From Niastella caeni (lineage in GTDB: Bacteria > Bacteroidota > Bacteroidia > Chitinophagales > Chitinophagaceae), in the NCBI RefSeq assembly GCF_004834005.1, contig NZ_STFF01000005.1, forward strand, positions 62,001 through 126,000: DNA of 64,000 nt. Reading direction: 5' to 3'. Below the pieces are notes generated by a model. The model did no database searches and was not told the origin of the DNA. It worked only from the letters and a program-made list of their open reading frames with translations. A program made the translations under genes and the position numbers. Shown here in pieces: positions 16,183 through 26,077 of this stretch; the stretch's first letter is position 1; each line of letters begins with the position of its first letter.

Positions 16183-18459
16183 ATGTTGGCTATAACCGGT
16201 ATCTTAAAACGCCTGGCAACCCTGCTGCGCAATGTTTTTCGTGCACTATGGGTATTTTTTCCCGGTATTCTATTCCTCGCACTTACCCTCATTTGTTTCT
16301 GGAACCTTGCGCAAGGTAAAGACCTGATGGTGCTCGCTACCGAGCACAGGGGCTTTTTTCTGTTGTTCCAGTCTTTCCTTGGTTTCCTGGTGTTAGTAAG
16401 CTGGTATGCTGCCCGTACCGTAGCCACTGCAAAAAAGCAAAGCGTACATACAACACCGGGGTATTTGCAGGAAGGATATTATAAACACATGCCCCGCTTT
16501 ATCGGCTTTTCATTAATTACAATCATTATACTTGCTTTTATACAAACCCCGCTGTTCAGCAACGGCATTGAAGAAGACAGTAAGATCTATTTTGTTCTGC
16601 TGGCCGCTTCCGTTCCCTATTATTTTTGGTTGAATAATTTTTTCGAACGCCGGTTTAAAGTGATCCGGATGAACCGCTTGTTTTTGATAACGCTGTTGAT
16701 CATATTTACCGGTTCCACTTTAATTACACTTAATATCAGCCGATATTCCTGGCTGGTAATAGTAATGCTGCTGATATTACAGGCATGTTTTATAGTGTTG
16801 GTGGTTACCCGGCGGGAAATATTGCAGCAGGAGAAAAGAAATCTGAAAAATTCGCCAACGGTTGCATTGAGCAGATCACAAAGGCTGGCCAAATTCCTGG
16901 GCATACCACCCGAAGAAGTTCGCTTTCATATTATTTTTCTAATGATAAGCCTGGTAGCGTTAAACATTTACCTGGCATGTACGCTTAACGTGGCATTTGC
17001 AGTAAGCCTGGGCTCTTTTCCATTTGTTTTGCTTGCCTTTGCGGTATTTATGGGGTTTGGTTTTATCCTTTCGTTTATCTCTATCCGTGTTGGTATAAAC
17101 ATTCATCTTATTTTTCTGATCATAGTTTTTCTATTTGGTCAATGGACGGAACGGCACCATGTGGCTTTGGTTAAAAAAGATCCAGCCATAAAAGAAAACT
17201 TTGCCAATAGAGCCAGTGTGCGTGATTATTTTATACAATGGGTAAAAGACCGGGACACGCTGATCAGGAAATCGAAAGAGTTCCCGGTATATTTTGTTTT
17301 ATCCGATGGCGGCGCATCACGTTCAGGTTACTGGGTGGCATCGGTATTGGGAAAGCTTGAAGACACATCGAAACGCGACTTTTCAAAACACCTGTTTTGC
17401 CTGTCAGGCGCTTCAGGTGGTAGCGTAGGCAATGCCGCCTTCTTTGCTTTATTAAAAAATGCGGCTGACCGGCCCGACAAAAATTTGCCAAATAACCAAT
17501 TATTCTACCAGGCAGGGAAAGAATACCTGCGGAGCGATTTCCTTACGTATACCCTCAGCCGGATGTTAGGCCATGATTTTTTTGTGAATATGCTCCCTTT
17601 CAATACCAATGCCGACAGGGCCAAAGCTTTAACCGATGCGTTGGAAGAGGCGCCCAAAGACAGCGTGTTGTTGAAACACCAGTTACAGGTGCCATTTTCA
17701 GAACTGGCGGTGTATAAGAACCGGGTGAATACAAAATTGCCGATCCTTTGTGTGAATACTACCCGTATGCAGGATGGAGCGCCATCGGTGATCAGTACAA
17801 TAGGAATCGATCAACTTACATTCAATAACCGCGTTGATGTGCTGGCCCGGCTTAATCATAACCGCGATATGAAATTGAGTACTGCGGTGGTATTAGGCGC
17901 CAGCTTTCCATATGTAAGTCCGGCAGGCCGAATAGATGGATTGAAGTTTCACAAAGATGGGCCCAAAGAATACCCTTTTTATTTTGTAGATGGCGGCTAT
18001 GTAGATAATTCCGGCGCCGGTGTTGTTCATGAAATGATCATAAAATTGAATTCCCTGCGTGAGTCTTTCTGTAGTTCAAACACAGATACTTTATTGCGGA
18101 ATAATTGCCAGAAAATTTCATTCTACGTAATACACATCAGCAACGGGCCCGAAGGCGAGATATTATTAAAAAAAGTAAATCCTTTTGTAAACGACCTGGC
18201 ATCGCCGCTGCAAACATTGATGGGCGCTTACGGCGTACAAACGAGTATTAATGATAGTCGTCTGAAGAACTACCTGCGTAACCTGTATGGTAATGAACTG
18301 CATTACAAACCCATTAACTTATACCGGCCCCGGGAACCGTTGAAATATTCCATGAACTGGGTTATTTCGGGTCGAACGCTGGATAGCATGGACCAGCGGT
18401 TATATTCACCGGATGTGTGCGCCTATATGGCTAAAATATTACAGGAGTTAAAAAGGTAA
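16183..18459 (+). CDS. Membrane-anchored patatin-like phospholipase
   Basis: 758 residues. The first half (about 15-335) holds some nine or ten predicted membrane helices. The second half is a patatin-like lipid acyl hydrolase: an oxyanion segment LSDGGASRSGYW near residue 370, the nucleophile elbow GASGGS near 410, and the catalytic Asp in DGGYVDNSGAG near 603. The active-site dyad is therefore complete. The combination of a polytopic membrane domain with a patatin domain is much less common than soluble patatins, and suggests action on membrane lipids next to the inner membrane. The substrate is unknown. Confidence 0.82.
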   Translation: MLAITGILKRLATLLRNVFRALWVFFPGILFLALTLICFWNLAQGKDLMVLATEHRGFFLLFQSFLGFLVLVSWYAARTVATAKKQSVHTTPGYLQEGYYKHMPRFIGFSLITIIILAFIQTPLFSNGIEEDSKIYFVLLAASVPYYFWLNNFFERRFKVIRMNRLFLITLLIIFTGSTLITLNISRYSWLVIVMLLILQACFIVLVVTRREILQQEKRNLKNSPTVALSRSQRLAKFLGIPPEEVRFHIIFLMISLVALNIYLACTLNVAFAVSLGSFPFVLLAFAVFMGFGFILSFISIRVGINIHLIFLIIVFLFGQWTERHHVALVKKDPAIKENFANRASVRDYFIQWVKDRDTLIRKSKEFPVYFVLSDGGASRSGYWVASVLGKLEDTSKRDFSKHLFCLSGASGGSVGNAAFFALLKNAADRPDKNLPNNQLFYQAGKEYLRSDFLTYTLSRMLGHDFFVNMLPFNTNADRAKALTDALEEAPKDSVLLKHQLQVPFSELAVYKNRVNTKLPILCVNTTRMQDGAPSVISTIGIDQLTFNNRVDVLARLNHNRDMKLSTAVVLGASFPYVSPAGRIDGLKFHKDGPKEYPFYFVDGGYVDNSGAGVVHEMIIKLNSLRESFCSSNTDTLLRNNCQKISFYVIHISNGPEGEILLKKVNPFVNDLASPLQTLMGAYGVQTSINDSRLKNYLRNLYGNELHYKPINLYRPREPLKYSMNWVISGRTLDSMDQRLYSPDVCAYMAKILQELKR

Positions 18460-18578
18460 AATGGTTTGATTGTTAGAGGGCTGGATGGCTGCAGTGGCCG
18501 ATCGTTCGGCATCTTGCATTTTATTGAGTATCCCCAGGCAGGAAGTGTAACCATCAAACTATTTTAGAAAATTTTCAA

Positions 18579-18586
18579 TAGGTTTG
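18579..18586 (+). promoter_or_regulatory. Promoter -7 element for the S46 peptidase
   Basis: TAGGTTTG, an exact TAnnTTTG match, 22 bases before the ATG at 18609. The -33 element is not obvious. Confidence 0.45.
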
Positions 18587-18608
18587 CCCCCACAAAAGCT
18601 ATCATTAT

Positions 18609-20774
18609 ATGAAGAAAATTCTTTTAACGGTTGTGTTAGCCGTTACTATGGCGCGCAGCTTCGCCGATGAGGGTATGTGGCTGCCGCTATTGCTTGGCCA
18701 ACAAGTGTATAACGATATGGTGAAGCGCGGTTTAAAGCTAACCAAGGAACAGTTATACAGTATGAACAAGGCCTCTATTAAAGACGCCATTATCATTTTC
18801 GGTGGGTTTTGTACCGGCGAAATTGTAAGTAACGAAGGGCTCATTTTTACCAATCACCACTGTGGTTACGATGCGGTGGCTACTGCCAGCTCGGTAACCA
18901 ACAACTATCTCAAAAATGGTTTCTGGGCAAAAAGCAAAGCGGAAGAAATTCCTTCGGCCGGATTATATGCAGAATTCTTAACCAAAATTGAAGACGTTAC
19001 TGCCGAAGTACTTGATTCTGCCAAAGGATTAAGCGGATTGGAGCGCGTGGCTAAAGTTACTGCCGCTACAACTGCCATCAACAAGCGTTACTCCGATGAA
19101 TCAACCAGCACCATCGCCCGTGTAAGTTCTCTGTTCAAGGGCAATCAATACCTGGTATTTGTTTACCGCCGTTATTCTGATGTAAGGCTGGCAGGTGCTC
19201 CGCCCGAAAGCATTGGTAAATACGGCGGCGATACTGATAACTGGGAGTGGCCTCGTCATACCGGCGACTTTTCTGTATTCCGTGTTTATATGAGCAAGGA
19301 TGCAAAACCAGCAGCTTATTCTCCTGAGAATGTTCCTTTAAAACCTAAACATTTTCTGCCGGTTTCTATCAAAGGCATTAAAGATGGTGACTATGCCATG
19401 ATCTATGGTTATCCGGGCGGCACCAATCGCTACGAAACTTCATATGGCATCAAACAAAAAATCGACATTGACAATCCCACGCTGGTAAAGCTGCGCGATA
19501 TGCGATTGAAGTATATGTTTGAGCAGATGAAAAACGATCCATCTATCAAATTGCAACTGGCTGCTGATTATGCTTCTATCGCCAACTACTGGAAGTTCTT
19601 TGACGGCGAAAGCAAACAACTGATCAAATACAATGTATACGATCAGAAAAAAGCAGCAGAAGAGAAGTTCCAGGCATGGGCAAATGGCAAACCGGAATTT
19701 GAAAATATTTTTAAAGAATGGGGAACTGCCTATGACCAATGGCGTCCTTATTCAAAACATCGCATGTATATAAACGAGGGCATTTTCGGATCACCGTTGT
19801 TAGCCTTTGCGGCTTCACTACAACAGGTTGAGAATGCCATTGTGAAAAAAGGAAGCTCAGCAGATATTAAAAAAGCATTGGAAGTAGCTAAAGAAGCAAG
19901 AGCTGAATTGTTGAAAAGCGAGAACAAAGCATCTGATCAGAATATTGTGGCAGCTGTGCTGATGATGTATTACAATGATGTTGATAAAGCCCAACACCCC
20001 ATTGGTTTTTATGATGGCGTTAAAGCTAATTACGGTGATCTGAAAGACGAGCTTACCTATAAAAAATACGCCGCCAGTATTTTCGCCAACACCATGATAC
20101 TGGATAATGCCAAATGGGATGCTTTCAATAGTAATCCTGATGCTACGGTATTGCAAGCTGATCCGGCATATGCAGTAGCCAGCGCTTTTTTGAAGAACTG
20201 GCAAGGCAAGTTTATGCAGAATTACCAGCAATTCAATACAAAGAACAATGAGTTCGGCCGTTTGTACCTGAAAGGAATCATGCAAAAGGATACGGTAAAA
20301 GCTAAGAAAATGTATCCCGATGCCACTTTCACTATGCGTGTTAGTTTTGGTAATGTGAAAAGTTATAATCCCCGCGATGCCGTTCATTACGACTATGTAA
20401 CTACCATGAAGGGCATTTTGGAAAAATACAAACCCGGCGATTATGAGTTTGATCTGCCTGAAAAATTACTGGAAGTTGCCCGGAAAAAAGATTTCGGACA
20501 ATACATCGATAAACAACGCAATGACCTGGTGATCGGGTTTATTACAACCAACGATATCACCGGTGGTAACTCCGGTTCGCCCGTAATTGATGGCAGCGGT
20601 AACCTTATTGGTTTGGCGTTCGATGGTAATTATGAAGCATTGAGCCATAAAATCTCATTCGATCCTGTTTATAACCGCACCATTTGTGTTGACGTTCGCT
20701 ATGTGTTGTGGTGCATTGATAAATTGGGTGGGGCTACTAATCTTATTAACGAGTTGAAGCTGGTAAGGCAATAA
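18609..20774 (+). CDS. S46-family dipeptidyl-peptidase (DPP7/DPP11 type)
   Basis: 721 residues. S46 enzymes are periplasmic serine exopeptidases that remove dipeptides from protein-derived peptides, feeding amino-acid catabolism. A signal peptide ends ARSFA before the mature start DEGMWLP, the hallmark of the family. The catalytic His is in TNHHCGYDAV (about residue 84), the Asp in RHTGDFSVFRVYM (near 220) and the Ser in TGGNSGSPVIDGSG (near 653). The helical cap domain sits between. Specificity (hydrophobic DPP7 versus acidic DPP11) depends on one S1 residue after the Ser, which I cannot place with certainty. Confidence 0.93.
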   Translation: MKKILLTVVLAVTMARSFADEGMWLPLLLGQQVYNDMVKRGLKLTKEQLYSMNKASIKDAIIIFGGFCTGEIVSNEGLIFTNHHCGYDAVATASSVTNNYLKNGFWAKSKAEEIPSAGLYAEFLTKIEDVTAEVLDSAKGLSGLERVAKVTAATTAINKRYSDESTSTIARVSSLFKGNQYLVFVYRRYSDVRLAGAPPESIGKYGGDTDNWEWPRHTGDFSVFRVYMSKDAKPAAYSPENVPLKPKHFLPVSIKGIKDGDYAMIYGYPGGTNRYETSYGIKQKIDIDNPTLVKLRDMRLKYMFEQMKNDPSIKLQLAADYASIANYWKFFDGESKQLIKYNVYDQKKAAEEKFQAWANGKPEFENIFKEWGTAYDQWRPYSKHRMYINEGIFGSPLLAFAASLQQVENAIVKKGSSADIKKALEVAKEARAELLKSENKASDQNIVAAVLMMYYNDVDKAQHPIGFYDGVKANYGDLKDELTYKKYAASIFANTMILDNAKWDAFNSNPDATVLQADPAYAVASAFLKNWQGKFMQNYQQFNTKNNEFGRLYLKGIMQKDTVKAKKMYPDATFTMRVSFGNVKSYNPRDAVHYDYVTTMKGILEKYKPGDYEFDLPEKLLEVARKKDFGQYIDKQRNDLVIGFITTNDITGGNSGSPVIDGSGNLIGLAFDGNYEALSHKISFDPVYNRTICVDVRYVLWCIDKLGGATNLINELKLVRQ

Positions 20775-20791
20775 CCAACGACTAAAAGATT

Positions 20792-20828
20792 AAAAGGGTG
20801 ATCCGCTAACTTACGGGTCACCCTTTTT
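20792..20828 (+). terminator. Rho-independent terminator after the S46 peptidase
   Basis: AAAAGGGTGATCCG pairs with CGGGTCACCCTTTT (one wobble pair) around a short loop, followed by T-rich sequence. Confidence 0.8.
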
Positions 20829-20922
20829 ATGTTTATGCATTGTTATTTTCATTCTGCCTTCGTAATTGTATTCGCGGGAATGCAATTCTTTCGTTTATTT
20901 TGCACTTCAACACAAGTTATAA

Positions 20923-21399
20923 ATGGAAGAACAAAACAGTTCAGATTTATTAAATGAGGTTCAGAAGGAAATGTATGTTGACCCGGTGCCACGGGGTGTA
21001 CGGTTTGTCAATTACGTCGTTGACCAGGTTGTTATGGGCGCCATTATTAATGCCGGTACGTATGCTTTTAAATATGTAGTAACCAGCAGAGGTGAAAACT
21101 ATAAGAACTATGTAATTTTTCAGGAAACCATGTCGGGATTAATGGCCCAGTTTGCACTTTCGCTTGTGGTTATATTTTTTTATTATTTGATTTTTGAGGC
21201 TGTTACCAAAGGCAGAACATTTGGTAAAATATTAACCGGAACAATTGCTATTACCCAGGATGGCAGTCCATTTACATTTAAGCATGCGCTAATGCGTACA
21301 TTATGCAGGTTAATACCGTTTGAAGCATTTAGTGCGTTTGGCTACCTGCCCTGGCACGATAGCTTATCAAAAACAGCCGTGGTAAGAAAGACCTGGTAA
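20923..21399 (+). CDS. RDD-family membrane protein
   Basis: 158 residues. RDD proteins are small integral membrane proteins of uncertain role, some linked to ion transport. The domain begins around residue 24 with PRGVRFVNYVVDQVV (Arg and Asp of the motif), followed by two long hydrophobic helices and the FGKILTG segment with a further helix region (HALMRTLCRLIPFEAF). The start is ATG 20923; a near-consensus TTATTTTG promoter element precedes it. Monocistronic between two terminators. Confidence 0.85.
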   Translation: MEEQNSSDLLNEVQKEMYVDPVPRGVRFVNYVVDQVVMGAIINAGTYAFKYVVTSRGENYKNYVIFQETMSGLMAQFALSLVVIFFYYLIFEAVTKGRTFGKILTGTIAITQDGSPFTFKHALMRTLCRLIPFEAFSAFGYLPWHDSLSKTAVVRKTW

Positions 21400-21430
21400 T
21401 AATAAAGATAAAGGCTTCAAGCCAAAAGCT

Positions 21431-21480
21431 AAAAGCAAAAGGCATAACGCAAAATATCCCGCGTTATGCCTTTTGCTTTT
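21431..21480. terminator. Bidirectional terminator, perfect 20-bp stem
   Basis: The arm at 21431-21450 is repeated exactly in inverted form at 21461-21480 around a 10-base loop, with A- and T-rich outer ends. It separates the converging RDD and NADH dehydrogenase genes. Confidence 0.85.
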
Positions 21481-21526
21481 AAACCCGATTTGCTTTCAGC
21501 ATTAGGCTTATAGTTTTCAGCTTTTC

Positions 21527-22801
21527 TCAATGCACATCCTCTTTCCTGGGTCTTATAATTAACCGCAATGTTGGGTCGTTGGTCATAAACGACCAGAACC
21601 AGCTAAAGGCAAGTTTTACTTTATTGCGGAAACCAATTAATGGAATGATGTGAATGAACAACCAAACCAACCAGGCGCCGAAACCTTTGAAGAACAATTT
21701 AGGAAGGTCTACCACCGCCTTGAATTTAGAAATGATGGCCATGCTGCCCTTATCGTTATATGCGAAGGGTTTCAGCGGGTTGTTATTTGCCTGCCTGATT
21801 AAGTTTTCTGCCAGCAATTGTCCCTGCTGAATAGCTACCTGCGCTAACTGCGGATGTCCATTGGGGAAATTCTTATCCGTAGATTGAAAGCAAATATCAC
21901 CCAACGCAAAAATATTTTTCATGCCCTGTACTGTATTGAATTCATCAACCAGTATCCTTCTGCCGCGGGTAATAGCTGTAGCTGGTAATCCGGGTACTTC
22001 CCTGCCGGTTACACCAGAGGCCCAGATCAGCACATTGGTCTTTATAGTTTGTCCGTCAGATAAGTAAACGGTATCATCTACATAATCTTTAACGGCGGTA
22101 TTGGTGATCACATGCACGCCCAGCTTTTTCAGTACGTTAGTGGCTTCCTGCTGCGATTTTTCGCTCATGGGTCCCAGCAATACCTTACCGGCATCGATGA
22201 GGTACAGGTATGTACGGAGGTTTTTTATTTCGGGATATTCTTTCAACGCAATGTTACGTCCCAGCTCGGCCAGCATACCGGCTAATTCAACACCGGTTGG
22301 CCCTCCTCCGGCAATCACGATATTCAAATGCTTTTCTTTTTCTTTAAGATCGTCGGTGCGTACTGCCTGTTCCATATTCAGCAGTAAATGGTTGCGCAGG
22401 TTAAGGGCGTCATCGATGGTTTTCATGGGCAACGAATTTTCTTTTACGCGCTCCATGCCAAAATAATTGGTCTCAGTGCCCAGGGATAATACCAGGTAAT
22501 CATAATCCACTACGCCGGTATCTGTTTCAATATTATTTTTGTCGGCATTCACTTTCAGCAAAGCGCCCATGTGAAACCGCAGGTTGGTTTTCTTTTGAAA
22601 TAACCGGCGAAATGGGTAGCTGATATTCGAGGGCTCAATAAAAGCAGTAGCTACCTGGTATAACAGCGGTGGAAAAAAGTGATAATTATTCTTATCTACC
22701 AGGGTGATGTGAAAACGGCTGTCTTTTGAAAGTTTTTTGATAAGGTTAATGCCGGCAAAACCGCCGCCGACAATAACGACTTTTTTTACTGGTTGTTCCA
22801 T
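21527..22801 (-). CDS. ndh: Type II NADH:quinone oxidoreductase (NDH-2)
   Basis: 424 residues. NDH-2 is a single-subunit, non-proton-pumping flavoenzyme that passes electrons from NADH to quinone at the inner face of the membrane. The FAD-binding motif VVIVGGGFAGINLIKKL is at residues 8-24, the NADH-binding motif NIVIAGGGPTGVELAGML near 160, and ALGDICF (FAD contact) near 300. The C-terminal 60 residues (AWLVWLFIHIIPLIGFRNK) form the amphipathic membrane anchor of this family. The 218 bases upstream hold no gene. Confidence 0.9.
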   Translation of the reverse strand: MEQPVKKVVIVGGGFAGINLIKKLSKDSRFHITLVDKNNYHFFPPLLYQVATAFIEPSNISYPFRRLFQKKTNLRFHMGALLKVNADKNNIETDTGVVDYDYLVLSLGTETNYFGMERVKENSLPMKTIDDALNLRNHLLLNMEQAVRTDDLKEKEKHLNIVIAGGGPTGVELAGMLAELGRNIALKEYPEIKNLRTYLYLIDAGKVLLGPMSEKSQQEATNVLKKLGVHVITNTAVKDYVDDTVYLSDGQTIKTNVLIWASGVTGREVPGLPATAITRGRRILVDEFNTVQGMKNIFALGDICFQSTDKNFPNGHPQLAQVAIQQGQLLAENLIRQANNNPLKPFAYNDKGSMAIISKFKAVVDLPKLFFKGFGAWLVWLFIHIIPLIGFRNKVKLAFSWFWSFMTNDPTLRLIIRPRKEDVH

Positions 22802-23019
22802 AACTCATTCTTCTTATTAACTTTAATAAACAATTATGCTCCTTATTTGTATAATGAGCACCTATTCGCCTAACTAATTTTTCTGGTTATGGCAAGTATT
22901 GATAAAGCAGGGATGGAGATTGATAGACTACGCAAAGGTCGTTACTATTCCTGAAATAGCATAAAAAACATGCCCGCTTTATACCCCATTTTTCAACCGG
23001 TTATTGGGTATAACAGGCT

Positions 23020-26000
23020 TTAGCTTTGAAGTTCAGTATAATTTGATTTGATCAGGGGGATCACCTCTTCTATAATTTGCTTAAATGCATGGATCTGGTT
23101 TGCCAGAATCGGGTATTCCGGTTCCGTCCATTCGGCTTTCTCTATTTGTTCTGCAATACGGGCTGCAGTAAAGATGTTCAAATTATTGAGGGATGATTTC
23201 ATGCGATGCGCCACGAATTTCACTTGTTTAATATTCTTTTCCTCAAATGCCTGATCCAGGTTCGCAACACCTGTCATGGTTTCGTTGATGAATACCTGCA
23301 GCATCTTTGCGATGAACTTCTCATCACCGCGCGTGATTTGTTTCAGTTTTTCCAGGTCGTATAACGGCGTATCATTAACAGTCGTAGTTTTTGGAGGGGC
23401 GAAATGGGTTTCGCGGCCAAGCCATTTGGCTATCAATCGTATCAGGTCTTCTTCTTCAAAAGGCTTACTTAAGTAATCGTTCATGCCTGCTTGAATACAC
23501 TTTTCCATTTCGCCTTTTACAGCATTTGCCGTTAGTGCAATGATGGGAATATTCGATTGTATCTCCTTTCGAATAATCCGGGTGGCTTCCAGGCCATCCA
23601 TAACCGGCATTTGAATATCCATTAATACAATATCGTACTTGTTGTTTCGGATGGCGTCTACGGCTTCAACGCCGTTCACCGCTTCTGAAATGGTTGCGCC
23701 ATATTGATTCAATATGGTTTCTGCCACTACCCGGTTCATTTCATTATCTTCTACCAGTAAGATTTTTTTATCGGTCAGAATGTGGGCCTCCACATTGCTG
23801 TTATCTTTTTTGGGCAGATCGGTATCTGTTCCTTTTGCAAACGACAATAGAATGTTTACCTGCGTGCCTTCGCCCTTTTTACTTTTTACGGTTATCGATC
23901 CGTTCATCAGTTCAACCAGTTGTTTTACGATGCTCATGCCGAGGCCTGTTCCGCCGTAGCTCCGGGCAATGCTTTCATCTTCCTGACTGAATTTATTAAA
24001 TAGGTTTTTTAAATAAGCTTCATCCATGCCCTTGCCCGTATCACTGATGATGATTTCCAGTTCCTGTGCTTCAGGCTGGTTTTTCTTGATCTGGCATTGT
24101 AAAGTAACTCTGCCGCGTTTGGTGAATTTTATAGAGTTGCTTAACAGGTTTATCAATACCTGGTTTATGCGGAAAGGATCGCCTTTTAATACTTTGTTTA
24201 CTTCAGGCGCCACCGAAACCTGAAATATTAATCCTTTTTCCTCTGCTTTTAATTTCAGTACGCGGCTGGTATTGGTTATCAGGTCATGCATATTGAAGCC
24301 GATTTCTTCGAGGGTCACTTTTCCGGCTTCTAATTTAGAAAAGTCGAGAATATCGTTAATGATCACCAGCAGGTTTTCTGCGGCGGTGCCTACGATCTCT
24401 AAAAAGGATTGTTGTTGTTGATTGAGCGTTGTTTTTTGTAATTGTTTGCTCATGCCCAGGATAGCGTTCATGGGCGTTCTTATTTCATGGCTCATATTGG
24501 CCAGGAAAAGATCTTTGGCATGGACTGATTTTTCGGCTATCTGTTTCGCTTCCATCAGTTGCCGTTCGAGTATTTTTTGCTGCGTAATATCCAGGTGAAT
24601 GCCAATAGAGCCTATATGTTGTTGTTTGTCGTTATATAATGGAGCGCCGCAAACCAGCCACCAGTTGGCATCGCTGTGTTTGGTTTTTACATTCATTTCA
24701 TATGCATCAGACAATCCCTTTTGCCGTAAACTGTTCTTTTCATCTATTATTTCTTTATACTCATCTTTCACAAAAAGGTCGGCTGCGTGTTTGCCAATAA
24801 TCTCATGTTCTTCATAACCGCTCATTAAACAAAAACTCTGGTTCACATACCGGATCTTTTCTTCCAGGTCAACCTCTATGAGCCCCAGGTTCATATTGGC
24901 AATGATGCTCCGGTATTTTTCTTCCTGTTTTTTGAGTTTGATCTCCGAACGCTTTCTTTCGGTAATGTCGTTATATGTCCATAAGTGTCCGCGATAAATA
25001 TCATCAATAAATAAAGGAATGTAATTTCTTTCAAGTACCCGGCCATCGGCCATTTTCAGTTCTTCGTTATTAACAGGCTTTCGTTCTTTTAAATAGGTAG
25101 CAGTATTGCTTAAAAATTCATCAGGATATTTAAAACACTGGGCACTGCTTTCGTACAGTTCAGTACATTCAATGCCAACCAGTGTTTCAGGGGAGCCAGG
25201 GTAAGCAAAGAAATCGGTAAATTTTTTATTGGTGAGCACTACCTTTCCATCTTCATCTTCCAGCAATACCCCGGTTTGCAGGTTAATGAGCAGATGCGAG
25301 AGCCGGTTGGCTGTAGCTGTTAATTCGTTCTGGGTGTTTTTGAAGTTCTGAATATCTGTAAGTGTGCCAATGATGGTAAGAGGTTTTCCATTTTTGGTTT
25401 TACTGATCACGCCGCCACGGTTGAGGATCCATTTCGTTTTTCCATCTTTAAGTTTAACGCGATATTCAACACAGTGCCTGGTGATTTCGCCACTCATGTA
25501 TTGGCGGAAAGTTTCAATTGCTATATGCCGGTCCTCTTCCAGAATAGTACTCCACCAGATCATATTTTCTTTGCCTTCAAATACATTGGCGTTCAGGTCG
25601 AGGATCGATTTTTCATTGATAGCAAAGGTCATGGTCCTTGTAGTGAAATTATATTCCCATACATTATCGTCAATGGTCGATAATGCCATGCGCAATCGCT
25701 TCTCAGATTGTTGCAGCAGATCGTCGGCTTTCTTTTTTTCCTGCAATTCGTGTTCAAGGTAATTAATAACGTCCGACAGATCATCTGTATCGTTATAAAA
25801 GGCATTAGTGCCCTTGAATTTATTGATGGTTTCTTTTAATTGCTGAATGGAAGCGTGTTTAAGCTTTGCCTCTTTTTTTAGTTTTTCGTTAATGTGCATG
25901 TATTCATTTTCACTGCAGGCAAAAGCATGATTGAATAGCTTTTTATCCCTTTCATATTCTTCATAGGAGTCATGCACTGCCTGAATAAACCGGGCAAGAT

Positions 26001-26070
26001 TTTCCTGCAGAATATAATCTTCAGGAAGGTACTTTTTGATTTGCCGTTCAAGCAATTTATTGAAACCCAT
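23020..26070 (-). CDS. Hybrid sensor histidine kinase (PAS repeats, HisKA, HATPase, receiver, HPt)
   Basis: About 1,016 residues, all on the cytoplasmic side since no membrane segment is visible. In order: an N-terminal coiled coil (to about 115), three PAS/PAC domains (about 115-520), a dimerisation domain with the phospho-accepting His in NMSHEIRTPMNAILG (near 526), an HATPase_c domain (DTGKGMDEAYL and GGTGLGMSIVKQLV), a receiver with its Asp in DIVLMDIQMPVMDG (near 816), and a C-terminal HPt domain with His in FVAHRMKSSLNNL (near 953). This is a complete phosphorelay with no output domain. ATG 26070 gives a 7-base gap to the upstream FIST gene, so the two are almost certainly co-transcribed and the FIST protein probably supplies the input. 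Confidence 0.92.
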   Translation of the reverse strand: MGFNKLLERQIKKYLPEDYILQENLARFIQAVHDSYEEYERDKKLFNHAFACSENEYMHINEKLKKEAKLKHASIQQLKETINKFKGTNAFYNDTDDLSDVINYLEHELQEKKKADDLLQQSEKRLRMALSTIDDNVWEYNFTTRTMTFAINEKSILDLNANVFEGKENMIWWSTILEEDRHIAIETFRQYMSGEITRHCVEYRVKLKDGKTKWILNRGGVISKTKNGKPLTIIGTLTDIQNFKNTQNELTATANRLSHLLINLQTGVLLEDEDGKVVLTNKKFTDFFAYPGSPETLVGIECTELYESSAQCFKYPDEFLSNTATYLKERKPVNNEELKMADGRVLERNYIPLFIDDIYRGHLWTYNDITERKRSEIKLKKQEEKYRSIIANMNLGLIEVDLEEKIRYVNQSFCLMSGYEEHEIIGKHAADLFVKDEYKEIIDEKNSLRQKGLSDAYEMNVKTKHSDANWWLVCGAPLYNDKQQHIGSIGIHLDITQQKILERQLMEAKQIAEKSVHAKDLFLANMSHEIRTPMNAILGMSKQLQKTTLNQQQQSFLEIVGTAAENLLVIINDILDFSKLEAGKVTLEEIGFNMHDLITNTSRVLKLKAEEKGLIFQVSVAPEVNKVLKGDPFRINQVLINLLSNSIKFTKRGRVTLQCQIKKNQPEAQELEIIISDTGKGMDEAYLKNLFNKFSQEDESIARSYGGTGLGMSIVKQLVELMNGSITVKSKKGEGTQVNILLSFAKGTDTDLPKKDNSNVEAHILTDKKILLVEDNEMNRVVAETILNQYGATISEAVNGVEAVDAIRNNKYDIVLMDIQMPVMDGLEATRIIRKEIQSNIPIIALTANAVKGEMEKCIQAGMNDYLSKPFEEEDLIRLIAKWLGRETHFAPPKTTTVNDTPLYDLEKLKQITRGDEKFIAKMLQVFINETMTGVANLDQAFEEKNIKQVKFVAHRMKSSLNNLNIFTAARIAEQIEKAEWTEPEYPILANQIHAFKQIIEEVIPLIKSNYTELQS

Positions 26071-26077
26071 ATCACAA

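Noticed and set aside
18459..18565. Inverted copies of AAAATGGTTTGAT about 90 bases apart after the membrane patatin
   Set aside because: 12 of 13 bases match, but the separation is large, no stable terminator forms and no mobile-element features are present.
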